In this document: in pieces, positions 17,298-26,248 of the stretch
How positions within the stretch are numbered: position 1 is the first letter of the stretch
How the letters are laid out: each line of letters opens with the position of its first letter
Source: Lachnospiraceae bacterium
GTDB taxonomy: Bacteria > Bacillota > Clostridia > Lachnospirales > Lachnospiraceae
Direction: 5' to 3'
Assembly: GCA_017478245.1 (NCBI GenBank)
Contig: JAFVDW010000117.1
Span: 1 to 58,038 of the forward strand
DNA: 58,038 nucleotides
Notes under the pieces: model-generated
The model's input: only the letters and a program-made list of their open reading frames with translations
Database searches by the model: none
What the model was told of the DNA's origin: nothing
Position numbers and translations under genes: made by a program

Positions 17298-18110
17298 TCA
17301 CTGTTCCAAATGCACATCCAACTGTGGAAAAGGAATCGTAATGCCCGCTCCTTCCAGCGTATATTTGCATTGCTCTGTCAATCTCCACTTTGTTTTCCAG
17401 TAATCTTCCGTTCGCACCCAACAGTGCATGCTCATATTCACACCGGAATCCGCCAACTCATCCACCACCACAAACACATCCTGACCCTTCATCACCTTCT
17501 CGTCTGATTTTAACAGCTCCTCCAACACTTTCTTTGCCGTCCGGATATCAGAATCGTAGGAAATACTGAACGGAATATCTAATCTTCTGGTGTCCGCTCC
17601 TGTCACATTGGTGAGACTGTTATTGGCGAGATTACCGTTGGGCAAAATGATAATCCTGTTATCAAACGTCTTCAGTTTGGTGTAGAAAATACTAATCTCT
17701 ATAACCGTTCCTTCCATGCCGTGACCGCTCTCCACGATATAATCCCCCACTTTAAACGGCTTTAAAAGCAGAATGAGCACGCCGCCTGCCAGATTGGACA
17801 GAGAGCCCTGCACTGCCAGACCAATGGCTACGCCCGCCGAGCCCAACAGTGCTACAATACTGGCGGCATCCACGCCGAAATAGGATGCCAACATAAATAC
17901 CAGTACAATATACAGAGCTGCTTTCACGAAGGAATCCACGAACTGAATCACACCAATATCCGCATTCGCCCGATTCATGGCTTTCTTGGTAATCTTTCTG
18001 ATCAGCTTAATAATCTGCACGCCCACAATAAAGAAAATAACAGCAAACAATATTCTTAATCCAAGATCACCCGCTTTTTGAGCAAGCTGCTCCAAAAATT
18101 TTGAATCCAT
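17298..18110 (-). CDS. mscS: small-conductance mechanosensitive channel (MscS family)
   Basis: A 270-residue membrane channel that opens under membrane tension to release solutes. Three N-terminal helices are visible; the pore helix has the Gly/Ala pattern GSAGVAIGLAVQGSLSNLAGG. The beta-domain follows (KPFKVGDYIVESGHGMEGTVIEIS, IILPNGNLANNSLTN) and an alpha/beta C-terminus. Length is normal for the family. It starts 20 bases after glgB and is probably the last gene of a DUF1015-glgB-mscS transcript. Confidence 0.95.
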   Translation of the reverse strand: MDSKFLEQLAQKAGDLGLRILFAVIFFIVGVQIIKLIRKITKKAMNRANADIGVIQFVDSFVKAALYIVLVFMLASYFGVDAASIVALLGSAGVAIGLAVQGSLSNLAGGVLILLLKPFKVGDYIVESGHGMEGTVIEISIFYTKLKTFDNRIIILPNGNLANNSLTNVTGADTRRLDIPFSISYDSDIRTAKKVLEELLKSDEKVMKGQDVFVVVDELADSGVNMSMHCWVRTEDYWKTKWRLTEQCKYTLEGAGITIPFPQLDVHLEQ

Positions 18111-18130
18111 CGCTCACCATCCCATCTCTT

Positions 18131-20539
18131 TTAGTCAGCTTCCTTAGCCGTCTTCTTTCTGCCGCCGGTCTTCTTGGCAGTCGTCCTTGTGGTCTTTTCA
18201 GTCTTAGTGGTCTTTTCGGTCTTAGCGGACTTTTCGGTCTTAGTGGTCTTTGCCGCCTTTTTTACCGGTGTATTTCTGCGGACGCGCTCCTCAATCACCT
18301 TTGTAAGCTCTTCCTCCGTATACGGAATAAATTGCAGGATGCTCACCGACAAGGGTGCCAGCTTGACAGTAATAGAGGTCTGTCTGTCATCCCACTCCCG
18401 CTCCTGCGCTTTCTTCACCCGGGCATTCACCACACCGCTTCCGCCATATCTGGTGCTGTCGGTATTCAGTATCTCCTTGTATTTTCCTTCAAAAGGTACA
18501 CCTGTGGTGATCTCCTTCTCTACCCCGGAGAAATTCGCCACGATAAGCAAGGTATCCTCCACATCATCGCTCTTGCGCAAGTAGGTCAGATAACAATCGT
18601 TGCCGGAGATATTGTTGATCCACTCAAAGCCCTCCGGTCTGTCGTCCAACTGATACATTGCGGGATGGGTCTTGTAAAGTGCATTCAAATCCTTCATCAG
18701 TGTGACAATCCCCTCGTGCTCCGGAACGTCTCGCAGGTACCACTGCACTCTGCGGTTCTCGTTCCACTCATCAAACTCGCCCAGATCCTGTCCCATGAAA
18801 AGCAGTTTTTTGCCCGGATGGGTCATCATGTAAGCATAGGTCAGGCGCAGATTGGCAAACTTCTGCTCTCTGGTGCCGGGCATCTTGCCTATCAAAGTAG
18901 CCTTTCCATGGACAACCTCGTCATGGGAGAAGACCAACATGAACTTCTCGCTGTACGCGTAAATCATGCTAAAGGTCAGTTCCCCATGATGATGGCTTCT
19001 GAAATAAGGATCGTAATGGATATAATCCAGATAATCGTTCATGAAGCCCATGTTCCACTTCAAATCAAAGCCCAAGCCGCCTTCATCCAATCTTCCGGTA
19101 ATCATCGGATACGCTGTACTCTCCTCCGCAATGGACAGTACGCCGGGATTGCGTTTTTTCATAATAGAATTCAAGTGCTTAATCATCTCAATGGCTTCCA
19201 GATTCTCGTTTCCGCCGTACATATTAGCAACCCACTCGCCATCATTCTTACCGTAATCCAGATAAAGCATACTTGACACAGCATCCATACGAATGGCATC
19301 TGCATGGAATTTTTCTACCCAAAACAGTGCATTGGCAATCAGATAATTGGACACCTGGGGTCTGCCGTAATTATAGATCAGGGTTCCCCAATGAGGGTGG
19401 CTTCCCTGTCTGGGGTCCTGATGCTCATAAAGACAGGTTCCGTCAAAATTGGACAGACCATACACATCTCTGGGAAAATGAGCAGGTACCCAATCCAGTA
19501 TCACACCGATACCGGCTTTGTGAAGCTCATTCATAAAATACATAAAATCCGCAGGGCTGCCATATCTTGCTGTGGGTGCATAATAGCCGATCACCTGATA
19601 GCCCCAGGACGCATCCAGCGGATGCTCCATAACCGGCATCAGCTCCACATGCGTATAACCCATTTCCTTCACATAAGTAATCACCTTCGGCGCTATCTCA
19701 CGCCAGTTGGCATACTCCTCTCCCTCCCTGGGGTCTGCAAAAGAGCCGGGATACATTTCGTACACGCTCATAGGCGCATTGCCCGTCTGATAAGCTTCAC
19801 GGTTCTTGATAAATTTGTCGTCCTCCCATTTAAAGCCATTCAAATCCGCAATGACTGATGCGCTGTTGGGGCGAAGCTGTGCAGCATTGCCATAAGGGTC
19901 TGCTTTCAGATAAGTCAAGCCGGTCTTTAATTTCAATTCATACTTATAATTGTCGCCGCATTTTGCTCCCGGAATGAACAGTTCAAATATCCCACACTCT
20001 TCCAGCATTCTCATCTGATGAACACGTCCGTCCCACTGGTTGAAATCTCCCACCACGCTGATTCTCATGGCATTGGGCGCCCACAGTGCAAAATATGTGC
20101 CCTCCACCCCATCTATCGTCATAGGATGTGCGCCCAGTTTCTCATAAATGGTATAGTGAATCCCATTATTAAATTTCACAATGTCCTTCTCGGAAATCTG
20201 CGGTGCATAACGATAAGGGTCGCCAAAGCTTACGCGCCTGCCATCCTCATAGCTTACCTGATAGGTATAGTTCGGCAATTCCTTTTCCGGAACCAATACC
20301 GCGAAATAACCATCCTCATCCGCCTGTTCCATCTTGGTATTTTTTGCAAAAGCCTCACTGCCCTTGCCATTCCCATCCCACTGAATCTCCACCTTGGATG
20401 CCTCAGGAAAAAATGCCTGAATCAAGGTCTGGCTTCCGCTGCGATGGGGTCCCAGCAGCTCGTGCGGATTATTGCATTCAGAATAGATGATTTCTTCGAT
20501 TTTCGGCCAGTTCATAAGTTTGTATAATTTGTTTGTCAT
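18131..20539 (-). CDS. glgB: 1,4-alpha-glucan (glycogen) branching enzyme with Lys/Thr-rich tail
   Basis: Cuts alpha-1,4 chains and rejoins them as alpha-1,6 branches in glycogen. The 802 residues comprise an N-terminal domain (about 15-115), a CBM48 domain (125-240), the GH13 barrel with nucleophile D419 (RMDAV), acid/base E472 (AEES) and HD539-540, and a C-terminal beta domain to about 740. After that comes an unusual tail: from about 755 the protein is almost only Lys, Thr, Ala, Glu and Arg with KTEK(T/S) repeats, ending KKTAKEAD. Most branching enzymes stop near the beta domain. Start ATG follows GGAGGGAAAGG. Other glycogen genes are not adjacent, though a GH13 relative lies at 47.2-49.1 kb. 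Confidence 0.96.
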   Translation of the reverse strand: MTNKLYKLMNWPKIEEIIYSECNNPHELLGPHRSGSQTLIQAFFPEASKVEIQWDGNGKGSEAFAKNTKMEQADEDGYFAVLVPEKELPNYTYQVSYEDGRRVSFGDPYRYAPQISEKDIVKFNNGIHYTIYEKLGAHPMTIDGVEGTYFALWAPNAMRISVVGDFNQWDGRVHQMRMLEECGIFELFIPGAKCGDNYKYELKLKTGLTYLKADPYGNAAQLRPNSASVIADLNGFKWEDDKFIKNREAYQTGNAPMSVYEMYPGSFADPREGEEYANWREIAPKVITYVKEMGYTHVELMPVMEHPLDASWGYQVIGYYAPTARYGSPADFMYFMNELHKAGIGVILDWVPAHFPRDVYGLSNFDGTCLYEHQDPRQGSHPHWGTLIYNYGRPQVSNYLIANALFWVEKFHADAIRMDAVSSMLYLDYGKNDGEWVANMYGGNENLEAIEMIKHLNSIMKKRNPGVLSIAEESTAYPMITGRLDEGGLGFDLKWNMGFMNDYLDYIHYDPYFRSHHHGELTFSMIYAYSEKFMLVFSHDEVVHGKATLIGKMPGTREQKFANLRLTYAYMMTHPGKKLLFMGQDLGEFDEWNENRRVQWYLRDVPEHEGIVTLMKDLNALYKTHPAMYQLDDRPEGFEWINNISGNDCYLTYLRKSDDVEDTLLIVANFSGVEKEITTGVPFEGKYKEILNTDSTRYGGSGVVNARVKKAQEREWDDRQTSITVKLAPLSVSILQFIPYTEEELTKVIEERVRRNTPVKKAAKTTKTEKSAKTEKTTKTEKTTRTTAKKTGGRKKTAKEAD
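18182..18265 (-). repeat. imperfect tandem repeats encoding the GlgB basic tail
   Basis: Within the 3' end of glgB, units of about 15-18 bases built on GTCTTTTCGGTCTTAG (plus-strand reading) recur several times, encoding K-T-E-K-T/S blocks at residues about 759-786. Such repeats are prone to slippage, so copy number may differ among strains. Confidence 0.75.
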
Positions 20540-20578
20540 TGCCTTTCCCTCCGCATACTCACATTTTTTATTCTGATT

Positions 20579-21820
20579 TTATCTGATCTCCAGATCATGT
20601 AGGAACAATCCGCTCCTAAGCTTCGGCTCAAACCAGGTGGACTTCGGCGGCATCAGACGTTTCGCATCCGCCACCGCAAAAAGCTCTCCGATGGATGTAG
20701 GATACATGGAAAACGCCACCTGCATGTCCGTATGTACTCTGCGCTCCAGTTCACCCAGTCCCCGAATCCCGCCTACAAAATCAATTCGTTTATCGCTCTT
20801 CGGGTCCTCTATGCCCAAAACCGGTGCAAGCAGGTGCTCCTGTAAAATGGACACATCCAGTCCTTGTACTGCATCCGGACTCAAAAGCTCCGGCTTCGCC
20901 GTCAGGGTATACCACTTATCGTCCAAATACATACCAAAATCACCCTTGCGGGCAGGCTGCACCGCCTCCGCGGACGCCTTAACCGTAAAGCGTTCTTCCA
21001 CCTTTTTTATAAATGCTTCGCTGCTCAAGCCATTCAAATCCTTAACCACTCTGTTATAATCCAAAATGTGCAATTCTTCATCCGGAAACAGCACCGAAAG
21101 GAAAAAGTTAAACGCTTCCTCCCCTGTATAGTCCGGGTGCGCTTCTCGCCGTTTCAAGCCCACCTTCACCGCCGAAGCGCAGCGATGATGACCGTCCGCT
21201 ATATAAATTGCAGGAATTCTTGCAAATTCTTCCTGAATTTCGGAAATATCGTCCGGATTTGCAACTTTCCATACACGATGACCTATCCCATCTTCACTGA
21301 CAAAATCATACAAAGGAGCATCTCCTTTATTCTTGGCAATGATCCGGCGCAGGGAAGCATTTGCCCGAAAGGCAAGGAAAATAGGCCCCGTCTGCATATT
21401 GCAGGCATCCACATGCCGGATGCGATCCTGTTCCTTATCTGCTCTGGTGTTCTCATGCTTCTTGATAATATTATTGCTGTAATCATCGATAGATGCACAT
21501 GCAACGATACCTGTCTGGCTGCGTCCGTCCATCGTCTGTTCATACAGATAATAGCACGGCTTCTCCTCTTGCACAAAATCCCCCCGACGGATTCTGTCAT
21601 GCAAAAGACCAGCCGCCTTTTCATAAACCTCCGGCGCATAAGTGTCCACCTCCGGTCCGAACTGCGTCTCCGCTCTGTCTATCGCCAGAAAGGAATCCGG
21701 ATTCTTCTCCACAACAGCACATGCCTCCTGACGATTGTACACATCATAGGGAAGGGCTGCTATTTTCGCCTCCATCCCCTCCTTCGGCCGATATGCCCGA
21801 AATGGTCTGATATTTGCCAT
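20579..21820 (-). CDS. DUF1015 family protein
   Basis: A 413-residue cytoplasmic protein of the DUF1015 family: N-terminal FRAYRP and ALPYDVYNRQEA, central RADKEQDRIRHVDACNMQTGPIFLAF, IADGHHRCASA and C-terminal MPPKSTWFEPKLRSGLFLH are all family-typical. The HHR motif resembles an active or metal site, but the reaction is not established. In other Clostridia the family is often found near serine synthesis genes (serA, serC); here those are 10 kb away. The start is the ATG at 21818-21820 after AGAAGGAGAG. It probably heads a transcript with glgB (39 bases downstream) and mscS. Confidence 0.88.
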   Translation of the reverse strand: MANIRPFRAYRPKEGMEAKIAALPYDVYNRQEACAVVEKNPDSFLAIDRAETQFGPEVDTYAPEVYEKAAGLLHDRIRRGDFVQEEKPCYYLYEQTMDGRSQTGIVACASIDDYSNNIIKKHENTRADKEQDRIRHVDACNMQTGPIFLAFRANASLRRIIAKNKGDAPLYDFVSEDGIGHRVWKVANPDDISEIQEEFARIPAIYIADGHHRCASAVKVGLKRREAHPDYTGEEAFNFFLSVLFPDEELHILDYNRVVKDLNGLSSEAFIKKVEERFTVKASAEAVQPARKGDFGMYLDDKWYTLTAKPELLSPDAVQGLDVSILQEHLLAPVLGIEDPKSDKRIDFVGGIRGLGELERRVHTDMQVAFSMYPTSIGELFAVADAKRLMPPKSTWFEPKLRSGLFLHDLEIR

Positions 21821-21868
21821 AGTTTTTCTCTCCTTCTGATTTCCCGGCTTTGGTTTCGCCATGCTTCT

Positions 21869-21897
21869 ATTGTAGCAAAATATTCTGTACATAACAA
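21869..21897 (-). promoter_or_regulatory. promoter of DUF1015-glgB-mscS
   Basis: On the minus strand TTGTTA (21892-21897), 17-base spacer, TACAAT (21869-21874), about 50 bases before the DUF1015 ATG. Confidence 0.65.
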
Positions 21898-21951
21898 GCA
21901 TTTGATGGTATATTGTGTATAAGATTAAAAAGAAAGGTCCGGTAAAAAGAC

Positions 21952-22230
21952 ATGACAGATGAGCAAAAAAGCCTTTTGGCGCGCATAAACGGTTATGCAG
22001 AAAATGTTTTGGGAGACATTGATCCACAAAAGGTACCTGTATCCACACAGTTGGAAAAATTAAAGCCGATTATGCAGGAAATAGCAACAGAAAAAAATAT
22101 GAGTCTGGAGGATTTGTTTATCCTCTACATGGATTTACAGAGTGAGGCAGCATGCGCTTCCGAACAAAAGCTGCGGGATGAATTGCAGGACTTGAATATG
22201 GGAGACGGCTCGCCGTTGCTGTTCCGCTAA
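21952..22230 (+). CDS. small hypothetical helical protein
   Basis: A 92-residue soluble, acidic, probably all-helical protein with no recognised domain, signal or metal motif. It is supported as a gene by an AGAAAGG ribosome site before the ATG, a terminator directly downstream (22249-22283), and a free intergenic location opposite in direction to its neighbours. It is transcribed divergently from the DUF1015 gene. No function can be assigned from context. Confidence 0.7.
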   Translation: MTDEQKSLLARINGYAENVLGDIDPQKVPVSTQLEKLKPIMQEIATEKNMSLEDLFILYMDLQSEAACASEQKLRDELQDLNMGDGSPLLFR

Positions 22231-22248
22231 TGCACTCGCATGATATAC

Positions 22249-22283
22249 AAAAGCATGGAATCACAAACAGATTCCATGCTTTT
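22249..22283. terminator. bidirectional terminator between the small plus-strand gene and oppF
   Basis: Perfect 13-base arms AAAAGCATGGAAT / ATTCCATGCTTTT with a nine-base loop. T runs exist on both strands, so it can end both converging transcripts. Confidence 0.85.
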
Positions 22284-22326
22284 ATTATTTGTCTTATGGT
22301 ACTTATCTTATGATTTATTTGATGCT

Positions 22327-23361
22327 TTATGAGTCAACTGCCTCATCATATAAATGGCATCTGACTATATGTCCGTTCCCCATATCTTTGGCTTTCGGAG
22401 CCACACTCTTACAGATTTCCATACAATCCTTACAGCGGGTGTGGAACTTACAGCCCTTGGGCGGATTGGCAGGAGAAGGAATATCCCCCTGCAAGAGGAT
22501 GCGCTCCTTTTTCAAGTCAGGATCAGGCATAGGGATGGCACTGAATAACGCCTTCGTATAGGGATGCAGAGGCTCGTCAAATATATCTGCCGTCTCTCCG
22601 GTCTCCACCAGGCTTCCCAGATACATAACGCCAATGGTATCAGAGATATGCTCTACCACCGACAGATCATGGGAAATGAACAAATAGGTGAGATTTCTGT
22701 CTCTCTGCAGCTCCTGCAGCAGATTGATAATCTGCGCCTGCACAGATACATCCAATGCGGATACCGGTTCATCACATACTACAAATTCCGGCTGAAGCGC
22801 CAAAGCCCTCGCAATGCAGATACGCTGTCTCTGTCCACCGGAGAACTCATGAGGATAACGATCCTTGTGGTACTCCTGCAGACCACATTCCTTCATAATC
22901 TTTGTAATATAATCATTGTACGCATCCTTGGAAATCAATCCGTGCTCCCGCACTGCCTCCCCAATAATCTCTCCCACCGGCAGTCTGGGAGAAAGGGACG
23001 AATATGGATCCTGAAAGATAATCTGCATCTTTGTGCGCAGCTCTCTCAATTTCTTTTTATCATATTTACTGATGTCTTCTCCATCAAAAAGCACATCGCC
23101 CTCTGTCTTCTCCAAAAGTCTCAAAATAGTACGTCCGGTGGTGGATTTACCGCAGCCCGATTCCCCCACTAAGCCCATGGTGGTTCCTCGTTTGATGGTA
23201 AAGGACACATCATCCACTGCCTTCACATGCCCGGTGACACCACCGAAAAAGCCTCCCGTGATGGGAAAATATTTTTTCAGATGCTTCACCTCAAGAATAT
23301 TATCCTCTGTGTGCTTTTGTTCGGAGGTTGTAGCTTCTGCATTCATTTGTAATTTACTCAT
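22327..23361 (-). CDS. oppF: oligopeptide ABC transporter ATP-binding protein OppF
   Basis: A 344-residue ATPase of the peptide/nickel importer class. Walker A GESGCGKST, signature FSGGQRQR, Walker B FVVCDEPVSALD and the C-terminal oligopeptide-type Cys motif (CKFHTRCKDCMEIC), which in some relatives holds a 4Fe-4S cluster, are present. The start is the ATG at 23359-23361 after GGAGGAG; this overlaps the end of oppD by eight bases. It is the last gene of the opp operon and is followed by a terminator. Confidence 0.95.
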   Translation of the reverse strand: MSKLQMNAEATTSEQKHTEDNILEVKHLKKYFPITGGFFGGVTGHVKAVDDVSFTIKRGTTMGLVGESGCGKSTTGRTILRLLEKTEGDVLFDGEDISKYDKKKLRELRTKMQIIFQDPYSSLSPRLPVGEIIGEAVREHGLISKDAYNDYITKIMKECGLQEYHKDRYPHEFSGGQRQRICIARALALQPEFVVCDEPVSALDVSVQAQIINLLQELQRDRNLTYLFISHDLSVVEHISDTIGVMYLGSLVETGETADIFDEPLHPYTKALFSAIPMPDPDLKKERILLQGDIPSPANPPKGCKFHTRCKDCMEICKSVAPKAKDMGNGHIVRCHLYDEAVDS

Positions 23362-24496
23362 AGTCAGCTCCTCCTTCCTCACAGCGATAACAGCTCACCT
23401 CATGGGTGGGCGACACTTTCACAACTCCTGGATATTTGCCATCGCATTCCTCTACGCACATTTCACATCTATCCTTAAAATAGCAATAATCCGGCATATC
23501 AATGGGATTCGGCACATTGCCCGGAATGCTGTAAAGCTTCTCCACATGCTTGCCAACCACCGGTTTTGAATTCATGAGTCCTATGGTATAAGGATGTCTG
23601 GGATCCTTGAATATTTCTCTTGCAGTACCTTTTTCCACCACGCGCCCTGCGTACATCACCACCACATAATCTGCCATCTCTGCCACCACCCCCAGATCAT
23701 GGGTAATCAGCATAATGGAGCTGTTAATCTTATCCTTTAGATTGCGAAGCAGATCCAGAATCTGCGCCTGAATCGTTACATCAAGTGCGGTCGTCGGCTC
23801 GTCTGCAATAATCAGCTTCGGATCACAGGCAAGTGCCATAGCAATCATGATTCTCTGTCTCATACCACCGGAAAGCTCGTGTGGGTACATTTTATATACA
23901 CCTTCCTTGTTGGCTATCCCGACCATTTGCAGCATCTCCAGGGTACGCGCCTTAACCTCTTCTTTAGACATATTGGGATTATGGAGCTCTATGACCTCAT
24001 TAATCTGAGCGCCAATGCGAAAAACAGGATTCAAGGAAGTCATCGGTTCCTGAAAAATCATTGACATCTTGTTACCGCGCAGCTTCTGCATCACAGAATT
24101 GGGCGCATTCACAACATTGATGACCTGATCACCCGTATTAAATCTGATCTCGCCTTCTACCGTCTGACCGGAGGGTCTCTGCACCAACTGCATCAGTGAA
24201 AGACTTGTCACCGACTTGCCGCAGCCTGACTCACCCACAATCCCCACTGTTTTACCCTGTGGCACTTCAAAGGACACACCATTCACTGATTTTACAGTTC
24301 CGATATCTGTAAAAAAATATGTGTGCACATTATCGAACTCCACGCAGTTCTCCGCATTTTTCATCTGCGTGATATACTCATCCTCCGGAATAAACTTACG
24401 ATTCCTCTTTTTCTCTATCTCGGAAGTAATCTTGCGGTTTCTCTTAGATATCGCCCTCGACTCCTTCGCAGAAATATAATTACCGCTCTTTGCCAT
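23354..24496 (-). CDS. oppD: oligopeptide ABC transporter ATP-binding protein OppD
   Basis: A 380-residue ATPase pairing with OppF to power peptide uptake. Walker A GESGCGKS, signature LSGGMRQR, Walker B LIIADEPTTALD and the C-terminal Cys cluster (CYFKDRCEMCVEEC) are intact. A basic extension of about 50 residues (AKESRAISKRNRKITSEIEKKRNRKF) precedes the ABC domain; its role is unknown. AAGGAGAAGGATA precedes the ATG. An 86-base gap separates it from oppC. Confidence 0.95.
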   Translation of the reverse strand: MAKSGNYISAKESRAISKRNRKITSEIEKKRNRKFIPEDEYITQMKNAENCVEFDNVHTYFFTDIGTVKSVNGVSFEVPQGKTVGIVGESGCGKSVTSLSLMQLVQRPSGQTVEGEIRFNTGDQVINVVNAPNSVMQKLRGNKMSMIFQEPMTSLNPVFRIGAQINEVIELHNPNMSKEEVKARTLEMLQMVGIANKEGVYKMYPHELSGGMRQRIMIAMALACDPKLIIADEPTTALDVTIQAQILDLLRNLKDKINSSIMLITHDLGVVAEMADYVVVMYAGRVVEKGTAREIFKDPRHPYTIGLMNSKPVVGKHVEKLYSIPGNVPNPIDMPDYCYFKDRCEMCVEECDGKYPGVVKVSPTHEVSCYRCEEGGADYE

Positions 24497-24582
24497 TATC
24501 CTTCTCCTTACACCTTGATACCAATATTACTTTGAATCATTCCAAACCTCTGGAAGAACGCAGGAACTGCGTTGCTTTGCGC

Positions 24583-26229
24583 TTAGCGCTTCATCTTCGG
24601 ATCAAATGCATCTCTTAAACCATCACCGATAAAGTTAAAAGCAAGTACCGTAAGCAAAATAAACATACCTGCCGGCAACCATACAAAGAGATAATTTGTC
24701 ATTACATAAGAATCATTTACCGCATTGATAATACTGCCCCAGGAAGCTGCAGGATATTTGATACCCAATCCCAGGAAGCTGAGGGTTGCCTCCGCCAGAA
24801 TGACATCACCCAGACCCATGCTGGCAAATACGATCAACTGCGGAATGACATTGGGAATCAGATGCTTAAAAATTCTTCTGTAGGTGCTAAGCCCTGTAGC
24901 CTCTGCAGCCACCATGAACTCCTGCTCTCTTAATGAAAGTATCTGTCCGCGAACGATTCTGGCAATTCCAACCCAGCCGATGACTGCCATAACAATACAG
25001 AGCATATAGATTCTGGTTGTAGCGCCCGCCTGATAAAAGTCCATAATCGAACCAAGAATCAAATATAAAGGCATGGAGGGGATACAGTAGACCACATCCA
25101 CCAATCGCATTAACAAATTATCTACCCAGCCTCCAAAAAAGCCGGACACACCGCCAATAATCATACCGATAAACACTTCAATAAAAATAACCACAAAACC
25201 AATCAACAGAGAGATACGTCCTCCATACATCAACCGGGCAAGCAAATCCATTCCGTTGCCGTCCGTGCCAAACCAATGGGCTTTGGAGGGTGATGCGTAG
25301 CTGTCAATCACTCTGGTCTCCTGATAACGCTTGAGCAGATATTGACCGTTTTTGTTCTCAATATGATACTCCACCATATCTCCCTGTTCGTCTGCATACG
25401 AAAAAGAATCCGCCCCTGCCTCAAACGCCTCCGTTGCAGCCGCCTTATACGCCGGGCTAAGGAATACCCCCGCCTCCACCGCATTAAAATTCATATCGGA
25501 TACCAGAGCATACTCCTCGCCGCCTGTCTTGATTACTTCTCCGTCCACTTCGTAGGTCGTATCATCAGCTTCAAATGACTTCTGCCCATTTGACACAGCT
25601 ATCAGGGCATTTCTATAAAACTCATAAGTAAATTTCGTACCAGCAGAAAAACTGGTAAAGGAACTCATGCTTCCAACCGCCAGCTCTGTGGCAATATAAA
25701 CATCCGCATTCACGTCATCGCCATCAAAAAGATAGGTAGTATCGTTGGAAACAAAGGTATTCCTTCCGGCTTCCACCGCCGCCTCATAATCCACATTCTT
25801 TTTTAACAGCAGCTTTGTCTCCTCAAGGGCATAGACAATAAACACATCCTTCCCCTCTGTTCCCAGTCCATATACATTACCGTCCCTGGACGTAAAAACA
25901 TACTTGTCAGTAGAAGCTGCAATCATTGTCTTTGAATAGATATCTGCCGGCAGGCTCTCTCCCTCCACTGTCTGAAATTGATACTGAGCAATCTGAGTAG
26001 CTCCTGCGTAATCCTTCTTAATCTCCTCCGTGGTATAGAACACCTGACTTTGCGAATAGGGAATAAGCATACCACCGATAAAAGAAAACAGAAACATTGC
26101 AATAATAATCACAATCCCCACAATGGCAAGCTTGTTGCGGAAAAAGCGCTTTGCCACCATCATTCCGGGAGAAAGAACCTTCACGCGCGCCGCATCATCC
26201 AAATGCATTTCTTCTTTATTGTTTTCCAT
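24583..26229 (-). CDS. oppC: oligopeptide ABC transporter permease OppC with a large extracellular insert
   Basis: A 548-residue permease, almost twice the usual roughly 300. The first transmembrane helix is at about 34-56. The family motif HWFGTDGNGMDLLARLMYG, normally a few dozen residues later, comes only at about 318. The intervening roughly 250 residues (acidic, Thr/Asp/Ala-rich, with repeats such as DTTYLFDGDDV and DDTTYEVDGEV) should lie outside the cell and may contact the binding protein or cell wall. The remaining helices and coupling loop (LSTYRRIFKHLIPNVIPQL) are normal. A strong AAAGGAGAA site precedes the ATG. Confidence 0.93.
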   Translation of the reverse strand: MENNKEEMHLDDAARVKVLSPGMMVAKRFFRNKLAIVGIVIIIAMFLFSFIGGMLIPYSQSQVFYTTEEIKKDYAGATQIAQYQFQTVEGESLPADIYSKTMIAASTDKYVFTSRDGNVYGLGTEGKDVFIVYALEETKLLLKKNVDYEAAVEAGRNTFVSNDTTYLFDGDDVNADVYIATELAVGSMSSFTSFSAGTKFTYEFYRNALIAVSNGQKSFEADDTTYEVDGEVIKTGGEEYALVSDMNFNAVEAGVFLSPAYKAAATEAFEAGADSFSYADEQGDMVEYHIENKNGQYLLKRYQETRVIDSYASPSKAHWFGTDGNGMDLLARLMYGGRISLLIGFVVIFIEVFIGMIIGGVSGFFGGWVDNLLMRLVDVVYCIPSMPLYLILGSIMDFYQAGATTRIYMLCIVMAVIGWVGIARIVRGQILSLREQEFMVAAEATGLSTYRRIFKHLIPNVIPQLIVFASMGLGDVILAEATLSFLGLGIKYPAASWGSIINAVNDSYVMTNYLFVWLPAGMFILLTVLAFNFIGDGLRDAFDPKMKR

Positions 26230-26248
26230 GAAGCACTTTTCTCCTTTC

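Noticed and set aside
18182..18265. CRISPR-like short repeats
   Set aside because: The repeats are tandem, imperfect and in frame with the GlgB tail, without unique spacers.
20864..21922. Plus-strand open frame opposite the DUF1015 gene
   Set aside because: No ribosome site, crosses the DUF1015 start and promoter, and has no family resemblance.
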